Origin: Bog-532 sp963824545
GTDB taxonomy: Bacteria > Actinomycetota > Actinomycetes > Streptosporangiales > Streptosporangiaceae
Direction: 5' to 3'
Assembly (NCBI GenBank): GCA_963824545.1
Contig: CAWGPP010000011.1
Location: 50,413-114,412, forward strand
DNA: 64,000 nt
Below, in pieces: positions 53,219 through 62,908 of the stretch. A model generated the notes under the pieces. That model was not told where the DNA came from. It saw only the letters and a list, made by a program, of their open reading frames with translations, and did no database searches. Positions within the stretch are counted from its first letter, which is position 1, and each line of letters begins with the position of its first letter. A program made the position numbers and the translations under genes.

Positions 53219-54444
53219 ATGAAACCGCAGCGCGACGCAGGTCACGCCCCGAGCACGGGCGACCAGGCCGGCCATTTTGACACGGTGATCGTCGGAGCCG
53301 GCCAGGCCGGGCTGTCGGTGGGGTACCACCTTGCCAGGCTCGGCCGGCAGTTCATGATCCTTGATGAGCATGAGCATGTCGGTGACTGCTGGCGCGAGCG
53401 TTACGACTCGCTGCGCCTGTACTCCCCGGCCAGATACGACGGGCTGCCGGGGATGCCATTCCCGGCCCCGCCCCACAGCTTTCCTTCCGGCCGGCAGATA
53501 GCCGACTACCTGGAGTCCTACGCCACCGGGATGGGACTGCCGGTCGCGGCCGGTGTCAGGGTCGACGGGTTGTGGCCTGCGGCGGCCCGGGTGGCTCCTA
53601 TCTCCTCACGGCCGGCCGCCGCCGCTTCACGGCGGATCAGGTCGTAGTGGCGACGGGCGGACAGCAGGTGCCCTCGGTCCCGTCGTTCGCCGGCCAGCTT
53701 GACCCGGGGATCAGGCAGCTGCATTCGAGCGAGTACCGCAACCCCTCACAGCTTCTTCCCGGCGGTGTCCTCATCGTGGGCGCGAGCCACTCGGGCGCGG
53801 ATATCGCGCTGGAGGTGGCGCCGGAGCACCGGACCTGCCTGTCCGGCCCGGTGCACGGGCAGGTCCCCTTCGACATCGAAGGCCGCCCGGCCCGCCAGAT
53901 CTTGCGGTTGCTGTGGTTCGCGGCGAACCACATCCTGACCGTGAAGACCCCTGCGGGCCGGAAGATGCGGTCGCAGGTCCGGGGACACGGCGGGCCGCTG
54001 CTGCGGGTCAAGCTCCCCCACCTGCAGGCCGCCGGGGTCGAGTGCGTGAGCACCCGCACCGCCGGGGTGCGTGACGGGCTGCCAGTCCTGGATGACGGCC
54101 GGGCGCTGGAAGTGAGGAACGTGATCTGGTGCACCGGGTTCCGGCCCGACTTCGGCTGGATCCATCTGCCGGTCACCGGCGAGGACGGGTGGCCACGGCA
54201 GGAACGGGGGGTAGCCGCGTCGGCGCCAGGGCTCTACTACGCCGGGCTGCTATTCCAGTACGCGTTCAGCTCGGTGCTCGTCGGTGGTGTGGGCCGCGAC
54301 GCCGAGTACGTCGCTAAGCACATCGCCCGCCGCCCGACTGGGACAGCGCGCAGCTCACCGCGGCCGGCCGCAGCCGCAGCCGCAGCCGGCGCCGCGAGCA
54401 GCCAACCGCTGGCTGAGCCGACTGCGACCATGCCCGGAACCTGA
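53219..54444 (+). CDS. FAD-dependent monooxygenase, apparent frameshift
   Basis: ATG 53219 with GGGAG upstream. First frame: FAD motif VIVGAGQAGLSVGYHLARLG, DCWRERYDSLRLYSPARYDG and FPSGRQIADYLESYA. From about 53575 the reading moves to another frame: YLLTAGRRRFTADQVVVATG, NADPH motif VLIVGASHSGADIALEVAPE, and VIWCTGFRPDFGWIHLPV near the end. The span is one base short of a whole number of codons (408 aa if repaired). Flavin-containing monooxygenase/YhiN-like oxidoreductase; substrate unknown. The alanine-rich tail is unusual. Confidence 0.78.
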
Positions 54445-54502
54445 CGCAATTCAGCGGTGCCAGCTATCCGTGGCGCGGGCGCTGGCTGCGCAGGCTGCCG
54501 GG

Positions 54503-54542
54503 CAACGGGTCTGTGCCCGGATGATCAGGCGCAGACCCGTTG
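54503..54542 (+). terminator. Hairpin terminator after the monooxygenase
   Basis: 14-bp inverted repeat CAACGGGTCTGTGC / GCGCAGACCCGTTG with one G-T pair and a 12-base loop, about 60 bases past the stop. Confidence 0.55.
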
Positions 54543-54657
54543 GCCGCGGCGCCGGTGACACCGCTGTCTGCCACGCCAGCACCGGGCAGGTCCGTTCAGG
54601 CCGTCGCGGGTTCTGGCCGCAGCGCAAGGACGGCACAGTTGCGAGCCGCGGTCGGAG

Positions 54658-55163
54658 CCAGCGAGTTCGCCAGGCACTGGCAAGACCGCCCGCCCGCACC
54701 CGCCGCGCAGTTCGGGCCGGAGGCAGATGTGCTCGTTGTTTGTCGGTCCTATCCTCCCCTGGCGCAGGCCTACGCAGCCGGGGACGTGCCCGGGGCGGTG
54801 CGCGGCTTCTACGACTCGATCTACCAGCCGGACTGGCAGGCCCGGATGGAGCACGCCCGCCCCGGCGCGTTCGGGCAGTCAGTCCGCGACGCCGCCATCG
54901 CCTTCGAATCCGACATGCCCGGGACCGACTGGAACGACGGTCTGCAGGCGGACGAGGTGGCCGCCGTGCGCTGCCCCGTGCTGTCGGTACTGGGGACCGG
55001 CACGCTGCCGCTGTTCGCCGACGGACGAAAGCTCCTGCACGACTGGTTCCCCTGGTGCCAGGACGCCGACATCGACGGCGGGGACCACATGCTGCCCATC
55101 GAATACCCCGACGCCACCGCCTCCGCGATCGCTGCCTTCCTCGCGCACCCCAACCGGAGGTGA
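54658..55163 (+). pseudogene. Alpha/beta-hydrolase, C-terminal half only
   Basis: The reading contains the lid and C-terminal core (YAAGDVPGAVRGFYDSIYQP, then AAVRCPVLSVLGTGTLPLFA and the catalytic-histidine loop DIDGGDHMLPIEYPDA). The N-terminal half with the oxyanion hole and GxSxG nucleophile is absent. The frame is open back to 54540 but without similarity. Truncated pseudogene. Confidence 0.65.
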
Positions 55164-55299
55164 TGGCCGCACCCTGGACCAGGCCGATGAGAGATGAGCC
55201 TGCGCGATGGGGGGAAGGGGCCGGCGACGTCCAGCAGACGCGGCCCCCTATCTCCAGGCTTCTCCCAGTGAGGGGCTGACGGCAGCGGGTGGTGGCCGT
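55164..55299. other. Short spacer
   Basis: Nothing recognised between the hydrolase stub and the transposase remnant. Confidence 0.3.
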
Positions 55300-55755
55300 A
55301 CACGTGGCGCAATGGTGTGATCAGGGCCGCGCAGGATCGAGCGTTTCAGGTAGTCACGCACCCGCTCGACCAGTCCCTTGGCTTCGGAGACAGCGGGCTT
55401 GCAGACCACCACTTTGGCCCCAGTGTGCCGTGGAAGGCCCGGCAGCCCACGGTCAGCTTGGGCCGCCCGCCCGCCACCGGCCGATCGCGCCCTCCCCGTC
55501 CCACACCAGCACCCGCCGCACCGCCTTTCAGGCCAGCAATGGGCTGCCACCAGCCCGCGAACAGGTCAGCCGCGGTCCGGGTGGGGGTCAGCAGTGTGAG
55601 TACGCGCAGACCATGATCAGCACGCAGCCACACCGGCTTGCGGACCTGCCCGGACCCGGCCGGCATCGTGACTGGCCGGAACCAGAAATCGCACCGGGCG
55701 ACTTCACCCGCCGTATACGCCGTCCGGCTCGCCGGGTCCGGTGGCAAGTACGCCG
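55300..55755 (-). mobile_element. IS21-family transposase (IstA-like) remnant
   Basis: Minus strand: YLPPDPASRTAYTAGEVARC, then CDFWFRPVTMPAGSGQ and RTAADLFAGWWQPIAGL, followed in another frame by VVVCKPAVSEAKGLVERVRD and YLKRSIL. These are the DDE-core segments (the EAKG/VER region holds the catalytic Glu) of IstA-type transposases. The N-terminal helix-turn-helix, the C-terminus and any istB are missing, and a frameshift splits it. No terminal inverted repeats seen. Confidence 0.65.
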
Positions 55756-55957
55756 ACCGCAGATCAGCCGGATCATCAGTGCTTCGCCACGGGCACCATG
55801 TTCACGCTCGGCGGCGGTTGCGCAGCGTGGTCTGGCGGCGCATCGGAGATATGACCGGCGTCGGATGGTGTGACACTGGCGCCGGTTCTTCCGGGGACGT
55901 CGTCACTCGTCGAGGAGTCCGGGGCCGCGGTGGTGCTGACCGTCGGGCCGGTGGCGG
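55756..55957. other. Spacer between transposase remnant and AfsR-like gene
   Basis: About 200 bases with no supported gene. Confidence 0.3.
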
Positions 55958-58828
55958 TCATCCGCGTGGTGTTGCGGCAAGCGCGGCGAGTGCCCGGTCC
56001 AGGACCTGGGCCCGGGGGATCATGGCTGCCTGATCCGTCAGCCGCTGGTGTGCACCGGTCCCGATCTGGCCGGCGATCCGGCGCTGCAGTTCGCGGTAGC
56101 GCGGGATGTCGTCCCCGGTGACCGGCGGGGCGGACGGGTCGACGCTCGCGCTGGCGAGCAGCAGCGCGGCGTCCTGCGGGCGGCCGAATGCCTCGAGCAG
56201 TTCGGCGAGGATGCGCAGGCTGGTCCACAGCTGCGGCCACCCGCCCCGGCGGCGCAGCTGGTGCAGCAGATCGGGGAACACCCGCAGCGCCTCGTCGTGG
56301 CGGCCGAGCCGGACCAGGGCGGAGACGAGCGCGATGCGTGCGACCTCGGCGATCTGCGCGGTACGGCCGGCCTCGGCCTGGGTCGCGGCGAGTTCGAGGA
56401 TCTCGACCGCAGCCGCGGGGTCCTCCAGCAGCCGGACCTCACCCATCGTGTACGTCGCGAAGGCCCCGATCGGGCCGGCCTCCCGGGCGACGGTCAGGGC
56501 CTGCTCCGCGTGCTGCCGCGCGGTCGGCTGGTCGGACTGGAAGCAAGCGAGCAGCGCGAATGTGGCGTGCGCGTCGACCTGCAGGGGTGCCGGCACGCCG
56601 GGAAGTTCGAGCAGCTGCCGCCAGTGACGCACCGATTCCGCGTGCTCACCGCGGTAGACGCAGGCCACCCCGAGCGCGTGCCGCGCCAGGCACTGCTCTG
56701 CGGGCGTGGACGCGATGGCCAGCGCCCGCGTGCCGAGCCGGTGCGCCTGGTCCAGGTCGCCGAGCTGTGCCGCGTGCAGCGCGCCTGAGGCTGTCGCGAG
56801 CGCGGCGACCGGCGTCGCGGGCAGGCGCGGGTCGCAGGCCACGTCCCGCGCCAGCTTCAGCAGCTCGCCGTCGAGCACCCAGTGCGTGCACCAGCCCAGC
56901 GCCGCGGTGATCGCGCCGGCCAGTTCGATCTCGCCCGCGTCCAGCGTTCCGCGGACCGCCGCGAGCAGATCGGCGCGGTAGGCCAGGAGCCGGTGCACCG
57001 GCTCGCCGGCACCTCCTGCGAGGACGTCGGCGGCCGCGGCTTCCGCCAGGTCGCGGATCCAGCGGGCGTGCGCGGTACGCGCGGGCCCGGCCGCGCCGTC
57101 GGCGCGGAGCTGTTCGGCGGCGAAGGCGCGCACGATCGCCAGCATCCGGTACCGCGCGTGGCCGTGCTCGTGCGTGACGTGCAGCAGCGACGCGTCCGCC
57201 AGGCGGGCCAGGCGCATTACGGCCGCCGGGCCGCCGGCATGCTCGACCGCCTCGAGGTCGAAGCCGGCCGCGAACACCGACAGTCTCGCCAGCAGTTCTT
57301 GCTCGCCGCGGGTGAGCAGGGCCCAGGAACGGTCGAGTACCGCCCGGATGCCGCCGTCGGCGTCGGCGAGCACGTCCAGATCGCCGAGCCGGTCCAGCAC
57401 CGGCGCCAGGCCGACCGTCGCCGCCTGTGCTGCCGCCAGCTCGATCGCCAGCGGCACCCCGTCCAGTCGGCGGCACACCGCCGCGCTGAGCGCCACGGTT
57501 TGTGCGGTTACCGGGAGGGCAGGGCGCAGGCGGCGCAGCCGGTCGACGAACAGCCGGACCGGTGCGGTGTCGCGCAACCGTGGCACCGGCACGTCCGCAG
57601 CCTCGGTGAGCAGCGGATCCAGCGGCAGCACCTGCTCGTCAGGCAGTTCCAGCCGGTGCCGGCTGGTGGCGATGATCCGCACGTGCGGGCAGGCGCGAAG
57701 CAGCGCCCCGGTCAGCTCGCGTGCGTCGGCGAGCACGTGTTCGCAGTTGTCGATCACGAGCAGCTGGGACCCCGCGCCGAGGTACTCGCATATCGCAGCG
57801 CGAGGTGTGCCGTCGCGGACATCCACGCCGAGGGCGGCGGCGACGGCGACGTCGACGCCGCCGGGCGGCACGGCGCCCAGTTCGGCCACCGCGACAGGCA
57901 TCTTGACATGAGCGGCGAGTTCGCCTAGCGACTCGGCGACCAGCCGTGTCTTGCCGACCCCGCCGATGCCGGTGACCGTGACCAGCCGATTGCCGCGTAC
58001 CGCGGCGACGAGGGTCACCATCTCGGTGTCGCGGCCGACGAACGGCGTCGACACGGCAAACCAGCGCGGCGGCCGCGGCAGCGGCCGAGGGGTCTCGGGC
58101 AGCTCGTGGCGCAGGATCTGGGCCTGCAGGTCCTGCAAGGCAGGCGAGGGGTCAAGCCCGAACTCCGCCGCCAGGCCGCGCCGATGCCGGTCGTAGACCT
58201 GCAGCGCTTCGGTGGCCCGCCCGGACCCGCAGAGCGCGCGCATGAGCAGCTCGACGCACCGGTCGCGCCACGGTTCGCTCGCCTGCAACGCTTCGAGGTG
58301 CGCGATCGCGTCCGTCGTGCGCCCCGATCGCAGCGAGAGGGTGGCGTAGTCCTCGACCGTGGCCGCGCGCAGTTCGTTCAGCCGCGCCGCCTCCGCGCTG
58401 GCGAAATCGCGGTCGGCGAACTCGGCATAGGCCGGGCCGCGCCACAGCGCGAGGGCCGCGTCGAGCAGTCCTGCGGCGGCGGCATCCGGGGCGTGCGCGG
58501 CCCGCTCGCGCAGCGCTTCGAACCGCAACGCATCCACGCCGTCGGCGGTGACGTTCAGCCGGTACCCGGAAATGTCGGCGCTGATCAGTCCGGCACCCAA
58601 TGCGGTGCGCAGCCGGGAAACCACAGTCTGAAGGGCAGCCCTCGGGTGGTCAGGAAGCCGCTCACCCCAGGCCGCCTCGATGAGTTCGTCCGCCGGCACC
58701 GGCCTCCCGGCCCGGGTCAGCAGCGCGGCGAGCACGGCCCGCTGCCGGCGGCTGGGCAACGGCAGGGCCGAGCCGTCCCGGTCCGCCCCCAGCGTCCCGA
58801 GCACCCGAAACCTCGGCGCTGCCTGCAT
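55958..58828 (-). CDS. AfsR/SARP-type regulator (OmpR-HTH, BTAD, NB-ARC, TPR)
   Basis: 956 aa from ATG 58828. Order: winged helix (RFRVLGTLGADRDG through LPSRRQRAVLAALLTRAGRP), bacterial transcriptional activation domain (EDYATLSLRSGRTTDAI, SGRATEALQVYDRHRRGLAA), NB-ARC ATPase with P-loop VTGIGGVGKTRLVAES and Walker B QLLVIDNCEHVLADA, then GVPLAIELAAAQA and helical repeats to the end. These large regulators activate secondary-metabolite or stress genes. It is divergent from a FAD oxidoreductase, its probable target. Ribosome site weak; GACAAT eight bases upstream could make it leaderless. Confidence 0.92.
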   Translation of the reverse strand: MQAAPRFRVLGTLGADRDGSALPLPSRRQRAVLAALLTRAGRPVPADELIEAAWGERLPDHPRAALQTVVSRLRTALGAGLISADISGYRLNVTADGVDALRFEALRERAAHAPDAAAAGLLDAALALWRGPAYAEFADRDFASAEAARLNELRAATVEDYATLSLRSGRTTDAIAHLEALQASEPWRDRCVELLMRALCGSGRATEALQVYDRHRRGLAAEFGLDPSPALQDLQAQILRHELPETPRPLPRPPRWFAVSTPFVGRDTEMVTLVAAVRGNRLVTVTGIGGVGKTRLVAESLGELAAHVKMPVAVAELGAVPPGGVDVAVAAALGVDVRDGTPRAAICEYLGAGSQLLVIDNCEHVLADARELTGALLRACPHVRIIATSRHRLELPDEQVLPLDPLLTEAADVPVPRLRDTAPVRLFVDRLRRLRPALPVTAQTVALSAAVCRRLDGVPLAIELAAAQAATVGLAPVLDRLGDLDVLADADGGIRAVLDRSWALLTRGEQELLARLSVFAAGFDLEAVEHAGGPAAVMRLARLADASLLHVTHEHGHARYRMLAIVRAFAAEQLRADGAAGPARTAHARWIRDLAEAAAADVLAGGAGEPVHRLLAYRADLLAAVRGTLDAGEIELAGAITAALGWCTHWVLDGELLKLARDVACDPRLPATPVAALATASGALHAAQLGDLDQAHRLGTRALAIASTPAEQCLARHALGVACVYRGEHAESVRHWRQLLELPGVPAPLQVDAHATFALLACFQSDQPTARQHAEQALTVAREAGPIGAFATYTMGEVRLLEDPAAAVEILELAATQAEAGRTAQIAEVARIALVSALVRLGRHDEALRVFPDLLHQLRRRGGWPQLWTSLRILAELLEAFGRPQDAALLLASASVDPSAPPVTGDDIPRYRELQRRIAGQIGTGAHQRLTDQAAMIPRAQVLDRALAALAATPRG

Positions 58829-58914
58829 CGGCACCCATTGTCGCAGCGATGAAAGAGCGGTGAAAGCCGGAACTGGCACCCTTCTGAGCATCAGTGATCG
58901 GTCAGGAGGTAACG

Positions 58915-60168
58915 ATGAACTCGACGAACCTGCAGGGACACCACGCGGCACCGGTGACGCGGCGCTATGACGCGATCGTCGTCGGCGCCCGCTGCGCCGG
59001 CGCCGCGACCGCAATGCTGCTGGCCGGCAAGGGCTACGACGTGCTGCTCGCCGACCGGGCCAGCTTCCCGTCCAACACCGTCTCGACGCACGTGATCCAC
59101 CCGCCGGGCCTGACGGCGCTGCGGCGGTGGGGGCTGCTGGATGATCTCGTCGCGACGGGCTGCCCGTGGCTGCCTGCGTACACCTTCGACTTCGGGCCGC
59201 TGGTGATCACCGGGACGCCGAGCGCCGCCGACGGCACCGCCGGGGGCTACGCGCCGCGCCGGATCGTGCTGGACGACCTGCTCGTCCGCGCCGCCGGGAA
59301 GGCCGGCGCCGAGCTGCGCGAGGGGTTCAGCGTCACCGAGCTGATCCTCGACGGCGACCGGGTCGCCGGCGTCCGCGGGCACGCGCGCGGCGGCATGGAG
59401 GTCAGCGAGTACGCCCACGTGGTCATCGGCGCCGACGGTGTGCATTCGCGTGTGGCGGAGCAGGTGAACGCGCCGCGTTACCGCGAGGGTCCGGTACTGG
59501 CCAGCGCCTACTACGCGTACTGGTCCGGCGTGCCCGCCACCGGGGCGCGGTGGATGATCCGGCCCGGCCGCGGTTTCGGCCTGATCCCCACCAACGACGA
59601 TCTGACGCTGGTCCTCGCCGCCTGGCCGCAGGCCGAGGTGGCCCAGGTGAAACAGGACCTGCAGGGCAACTACCTGCGCGAGGTCACCGCTGCCCTCGGC
59701 GGGCGGCTCGACGGCGGGCGGCAGGAAACGCGGGTCGTGGGCGAAGGGGTGCCGAACCGGTTCCGGACACCGTACGGGCCGGGCTGGGCGCTGGTCGGTG
59801 ATGCCGGGTACGCCAAGGACCCGGTCACCGCCCAGGGCATCACGGACGCCTTCCACGACGCCGAGATGTGCGTCGGCGCGCTCGACGCCGCCTTGCACGG
59901 CAGCCGCAGCTACGACGAGGCGCTGGGCGACTACCAGCAGCACCGCGACGAGCGGGCGCTGCCCATGTATGAATTCACCGGCCAGCTCGCCGACCTGGCC
60001 GTGCCCCCGCCGCCGCGGATGCAGCAACTCCTGGGCGCGATCGCCGGCAACCAGAAAGCCATGGACGAGTTCGCCAGCATGTTCGCCGGTGCCCTGCCGG
60101 TGCCGGAGTTCTTCAACCCCGCACACATCCGATCCCTGACCGTGGCGGACACCAAGGCGCCCCGGTGA
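58915..60168 (+). CDS. FAD-dependent oxidoreductase (PHBH-fold monooxygenase/reductase)
   Basis: 417 aa. N-terminal FAD Rossmann motif YDAIVVGARCAGAATAMLLA, middle DG motif VVIGADGVHSRVAEQV and the second FAD motif ALVGDAGYAKDPVTAQGITD. ATG 58915 follows AGGAGGT. The family includes aromatic hydroxylases, geranylgeranyl reductases and halogenase relatives; the NTVSTHVIHPPGLTALRRWG segment is common in uncharacterised actinobacterial tailoring oxidases. Divergent from the AfsR-like regulator with 86 bases between starts. Confidence 0.9.
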   Translation: MNSTNLQGHHAAPVTRRYDAIVVGARCAGAATAMLLAGKGYDVLLADRASFPSNTVSTHVIHPPGLTALRRWGLLDDLVATGCPWLPAYTFDFGPLVITGTPSAADGTAGGYAPRRIVLDDLLVRAAGKAGAELREGFSVTELILDGDRVAGVRGHARGGMEVSEYAHVVIGADGVHSRVAEQVNAPRYREGPVLASAYYAYWSGVPATGARWMIRPGRGFGLIPTNDDLTLVLAAWPQAEVAQVKQDLQGNYLREVTAALGGRLDGGRQETRVVGEGVPNRFRTPYGPGWALVGDAGYAKDPVTAQGITDAFHDAEMCVGALDAALHGSRSYDEALGDYQQHRDERALPMYEFTGQLADLAVPPPPRMQQLLGAIAGNQKAMDEFASMFAGALPVPEFFNPAHIRSLTVADTKAPR

Positions 60169-60190
60169 CAGCCGCACCCGACGCCGGGGC
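60159..60190 (+). terminator. Short terminator hairpin after the FAD oxidoreductase
   Basis: GCCCCGG (60159-60165) and CCGGGGC (60184-60190) flank the stop region with an 18-base loop. Short stem, modest support. 60191-60446 beyond it holds nothing I can support. Confidence 0.35.
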
Positions 60191-60446
60191 GGGGCCTGGT
60201 ACCCGGCTGCGCCCACCCGGACCGCCAAGCCGGCTTCAAGGCCGCGGCCCCCGTGTACGAGCATGCCGGGACGTTCGGCAAGTGCGCAATGCTGATGGCT
60301 CGTGACGGATCGGGTCGCAGACTCGCGCTGCAGGCCGGGCCGGAACCGAAGCGGCACAAGAAGCGCATGGACGCTGGCCTCCTCGCCGATGACGCCGCGG
60401 CCGTAACCCCGTTGACCCGCTCTCCGCACCCCGCAACACTCGGCCC

Positions 60447-60710
60447 ATGCACGCGGTAGTAGCCACCGTCCGCATCGACGATCCCGGCCTGGCCCGCGCG
60501 GCCCTGCCGGACATGAGGCTCGACCTAGTCCCGAGAGCACCGGGCTTTGTCAGCGCGTACTGGCTGGAGCCGATCCACAGCATCGGCATGTCTATCATCA
60601 TCTTCCAAACCAAGGAACACGCGGAAAAAGCAGCCGCCTATCCGCTCCCGGCACTGCCGGGCGTCACCCCTCTCACGCTTGAGATCCGCGAGGTATACGC
60701 CAGCGCCTGA
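60447..60710 (+). CDS. Small dimeric alpha/beta-barrel (ABM-like) protein
   Basis: 87 aa from ATG 60447. VVATVRIDDPGLARAAL, PGFVSAYWLEP, MSIIIFQTKEHAEKAAAY and TLEIREVYASA follow the strand-helix-strand order of antibiotic-biosynthesis-monooxygenase/stress-responsive barrels. Such proteins act as small oxygenases or cyclases, but no catalytic residue is evident. It lies 280 bases after the FAD oxidoreductase and may belong with it. Confidence 0.7.
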   Translation: MHAVVATVRIDDPGLARAALPDMRLDLVPRAPGFVSAYWLEPIHSIGMSIIIFQTKEHAEKAAAYPLPALPGVTPLTLEIREVYASA

Positions 60711-61406
60711 ACTGACTTGTGCTGACTGAAGCGTGAACCGGCCAGTGCACGGCTTACGAACTGCAGCTCAGATCAAGCCGATATGCGCGGGATGACTGAT
60801 AGAAACTGACGGTACCTCCACCGCCCATATCGGCGGGTACGCGTGCGCGTCGTCACGGCGGCCCGATCACGCACCGTGATCAGTACCGGCCTGACGCGCC
60901 AACGCGTCGGAGTCCATTCTTGTAGCCTGAAGGCCAGATTTGTGTCCTCATACCGGGCCGCTGTCAGGGCCTCGTTCGTCCCCGTCTACCTCATCGCGGC
61001 AGTTGAGGACGTTCACCGCAAGCGCGGCGATATGTAGATTTACGGTCGGCTGACCATCCATTGGGCCATGACCGGGACTGCTAATTGCTGGCCCGGACCG
61101 TGGGTTCGGCAGGCGCGGGCAGGGCGACCACCTCAGCGATGCGCGCCGCGCGCAGGTCTGGCCGCCGGGCCGTCGCGTCGATCCACGGCCACGCGGTCCG
61201 GGAGCCGGGTCCGGGCCGATCGCGACCATGACGTCATCAGGGTCGCCGAAGCCATCGCCAGCGGATGTCGATCAGTAGGGCGCCTTCGCCTGCGTGCCGC
61301 AGCCGCTATGGATTCAGCTTCCGCTCATTGCTGTTCGGTTCGGCCGACAGGGCCGCCGGAATCGTGAGATGGACGGGTCGCCTGGGCCGGACGTACGGTC
61401 GGAGCC
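60711..61406. other. Gene-poor stretch
   Basis: About 700 bases. Only a 7-bp palindrome GATCACG-CAC-CGTGATC (60865-60881) stands out, which could be a regulator site. Short open frames lack ribosome sites and motifs. Confidence 0.45.
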
Positions 61407-62744
61407 ATGGCCGCTCCGACCTTCGCCCCGCTTTCCGCCGACGACACCTTCTGGGCCGACGCCGACCGGCACCTCATCCGCTATGCCGGCGCCGGCGCGT
61501 TCACCCGTGAGATCATCGACCACGCCGCCGGGAGCTTCCTGTTCACAGAGGACGGCCGCAAGATCCTCGACTTCACCTCCGGCCAGATGAGCGCGATCCT
61601 GGGCCACTCGCATCCGGAGATCGTCGCCACCGTCACGCGGCAGGCGGCGAAGCTCGACCACCTGTTCAGCGGCATGCTCAGCCGCCCCGTTGTCGACCTG
61701 GCACGCCGTCTGGCCGAGACACTGCCAGAACCGCTGGAGAAGGCGCTGCTGCTGACCACCGGCGCCGAGTCGAACGAAGCGGCCATCCGGATGGCAAAGC
61801 TCGTCACCGGCAAACACGAGATCGTCTCGTTCGCCCGGTCCTGGCACGGCATGACACAAGCAGCTGTGGGCGCCACCTACAGCGCCGGCCGAAAGGGCTA
61901 CGGCCCGGCCGCGCCCGGCAACTTCGCCGTCGCCGCACCGAACCGCTACCGCCCTGACTTCGCCACCGCCGACGGCGAGCTCGACTGGCAGCGTCAGCTG
62001 GACTTCGGTTTCGATCTGATCGACGCGCAGTCGGTCGGCAGCCTGGCCGCCTGCATCGTCGAGCCGATCCTCAGCTCCGGCGGCATCATCGAGCCGCCGC
62101 CCGGCTACTTCCCGGCGTTGCGGGACAAGTGCCGGGAACGCGGAATGCTGCTGATCCTGGACGAGGCCCAGACCGGGCTGTGTCGCACCGGCACCTGGTA
62201 CGCCTTCCAGCGCGACGGTGTCGTCCCTGACATCCTCACCCTGTCCAAGACACTGGGCGCCGGCCTTCCGCTGGCCGCCGTGCTGACCAGCGCCGAACTG
62301 GAAGAGGCGGCGCACGATCGGGGATTCTTGTTCTTCACCACACACGTCGCGGACCCGCTGCCGGCAGCTGTCGGCACCACCGTCCTCGACGTGCTGCACC
62401 GCGACCGGCTCGACGAGCGCGCCCGCCACCTGGGCGGCATCCTCCGGCATGGCCTCGAGCAGATCGCGCACCGGCACGAGATCGTGGGCGACATCCGGGG
62501 ACGTGGCCTGCTGGCCGGCCTGGAACTGGTCGTCGACCGCCAGACCAAACGCGGTTCCGACGAGCTGGGCGCGCTCGTCACCAAACGCTGCCTCGAACTG
62601 GGCCTGCACATGAACATCGTGCAGCTGCCCGGAATGGGCGGCGTTTTCCGGATCGCCCCGCCATTGACCGCCACCGAGGACGAACTTTCGCTCGGCCTGG
62701 CGATCCTCGACCAAGCGATCAGCGACGCCACCGGACGGCTCTGA
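61407..62744 (+). CDS. Class III pyridoxal-phosphate aminotransferase (dialkylglycine-decarboxylase-like)
   Basis: 445 aa fold-type I PLP enzyme. FTSGQMSAILGHSHPEI, LLTTGAESNEAAIRMAKL, WHGMTQAAVGATYSAGRKGY, the PLP-ring aspartate in MLLILDEAQTGLCRTG and the Schiff-base lysine in TLSKTLGAGLPLAAVL are in order, ending with VFRIAPPLTATEDEL. GxMSAxLGHxHPEI and the FTTHVADPLP loop favour 2,2-dialkylglycine decarboxylase-like members; an omega-transaminase role is equally possible. Transcribed alone. Confidence 0.92.
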   Translation: MAAPTFAPLSADDTFWADADRHLIRYAGAGAFTREIIDHAAGSFLFTEDGRKILDFTSGQMSAILGHSHPEIVATVTRQAAKLDHLFSGMLSRPVVDLARRLAETLPEPLEKALLLTTGAESNEAAIRMAKLVTGKHEIVSFARSWHGMTQAAVGATYSAGRKGYGPAAPGNFAVAAPNRYRPDFATADGELDWQRQLDFGFDLIDAQSVGSLAACIVEPILSSGGIIEPPPGYFPALRDKCRERGMLLILDEAQTGLCRTGTWYAFQRDGVVPDILTLSKTLGAGLPLAAVLTSAELEEAAHDRGFLFFTTHVADPLPAAVGTTVLDVLHRDRLDERARHLGGILRHGLEQIAHRHEIVGDIRGRGLLAGLELVVDRQTKRGSDELGALVTKRCLELGLHMNIVQLPGMGGVFRIAPPLTATEDELSLGLAILDQAISDATGRL

Positions 62745-62908
62745 TACCCGTTCATGAGCAGCACTGCCCTATGTGTCCGGTGGGCGGAAGGACCGGAATA
62801 GGCGAGAGACCGCGTGGCGGGTCGCCTCGCGCCGCGGCAGGGCAGTGCAGGCTGCTGGCGCGACGATGCGTTCGTGGGTGTTAGCGGGTCATCCCTGCCA
62901 GGGTGGGG

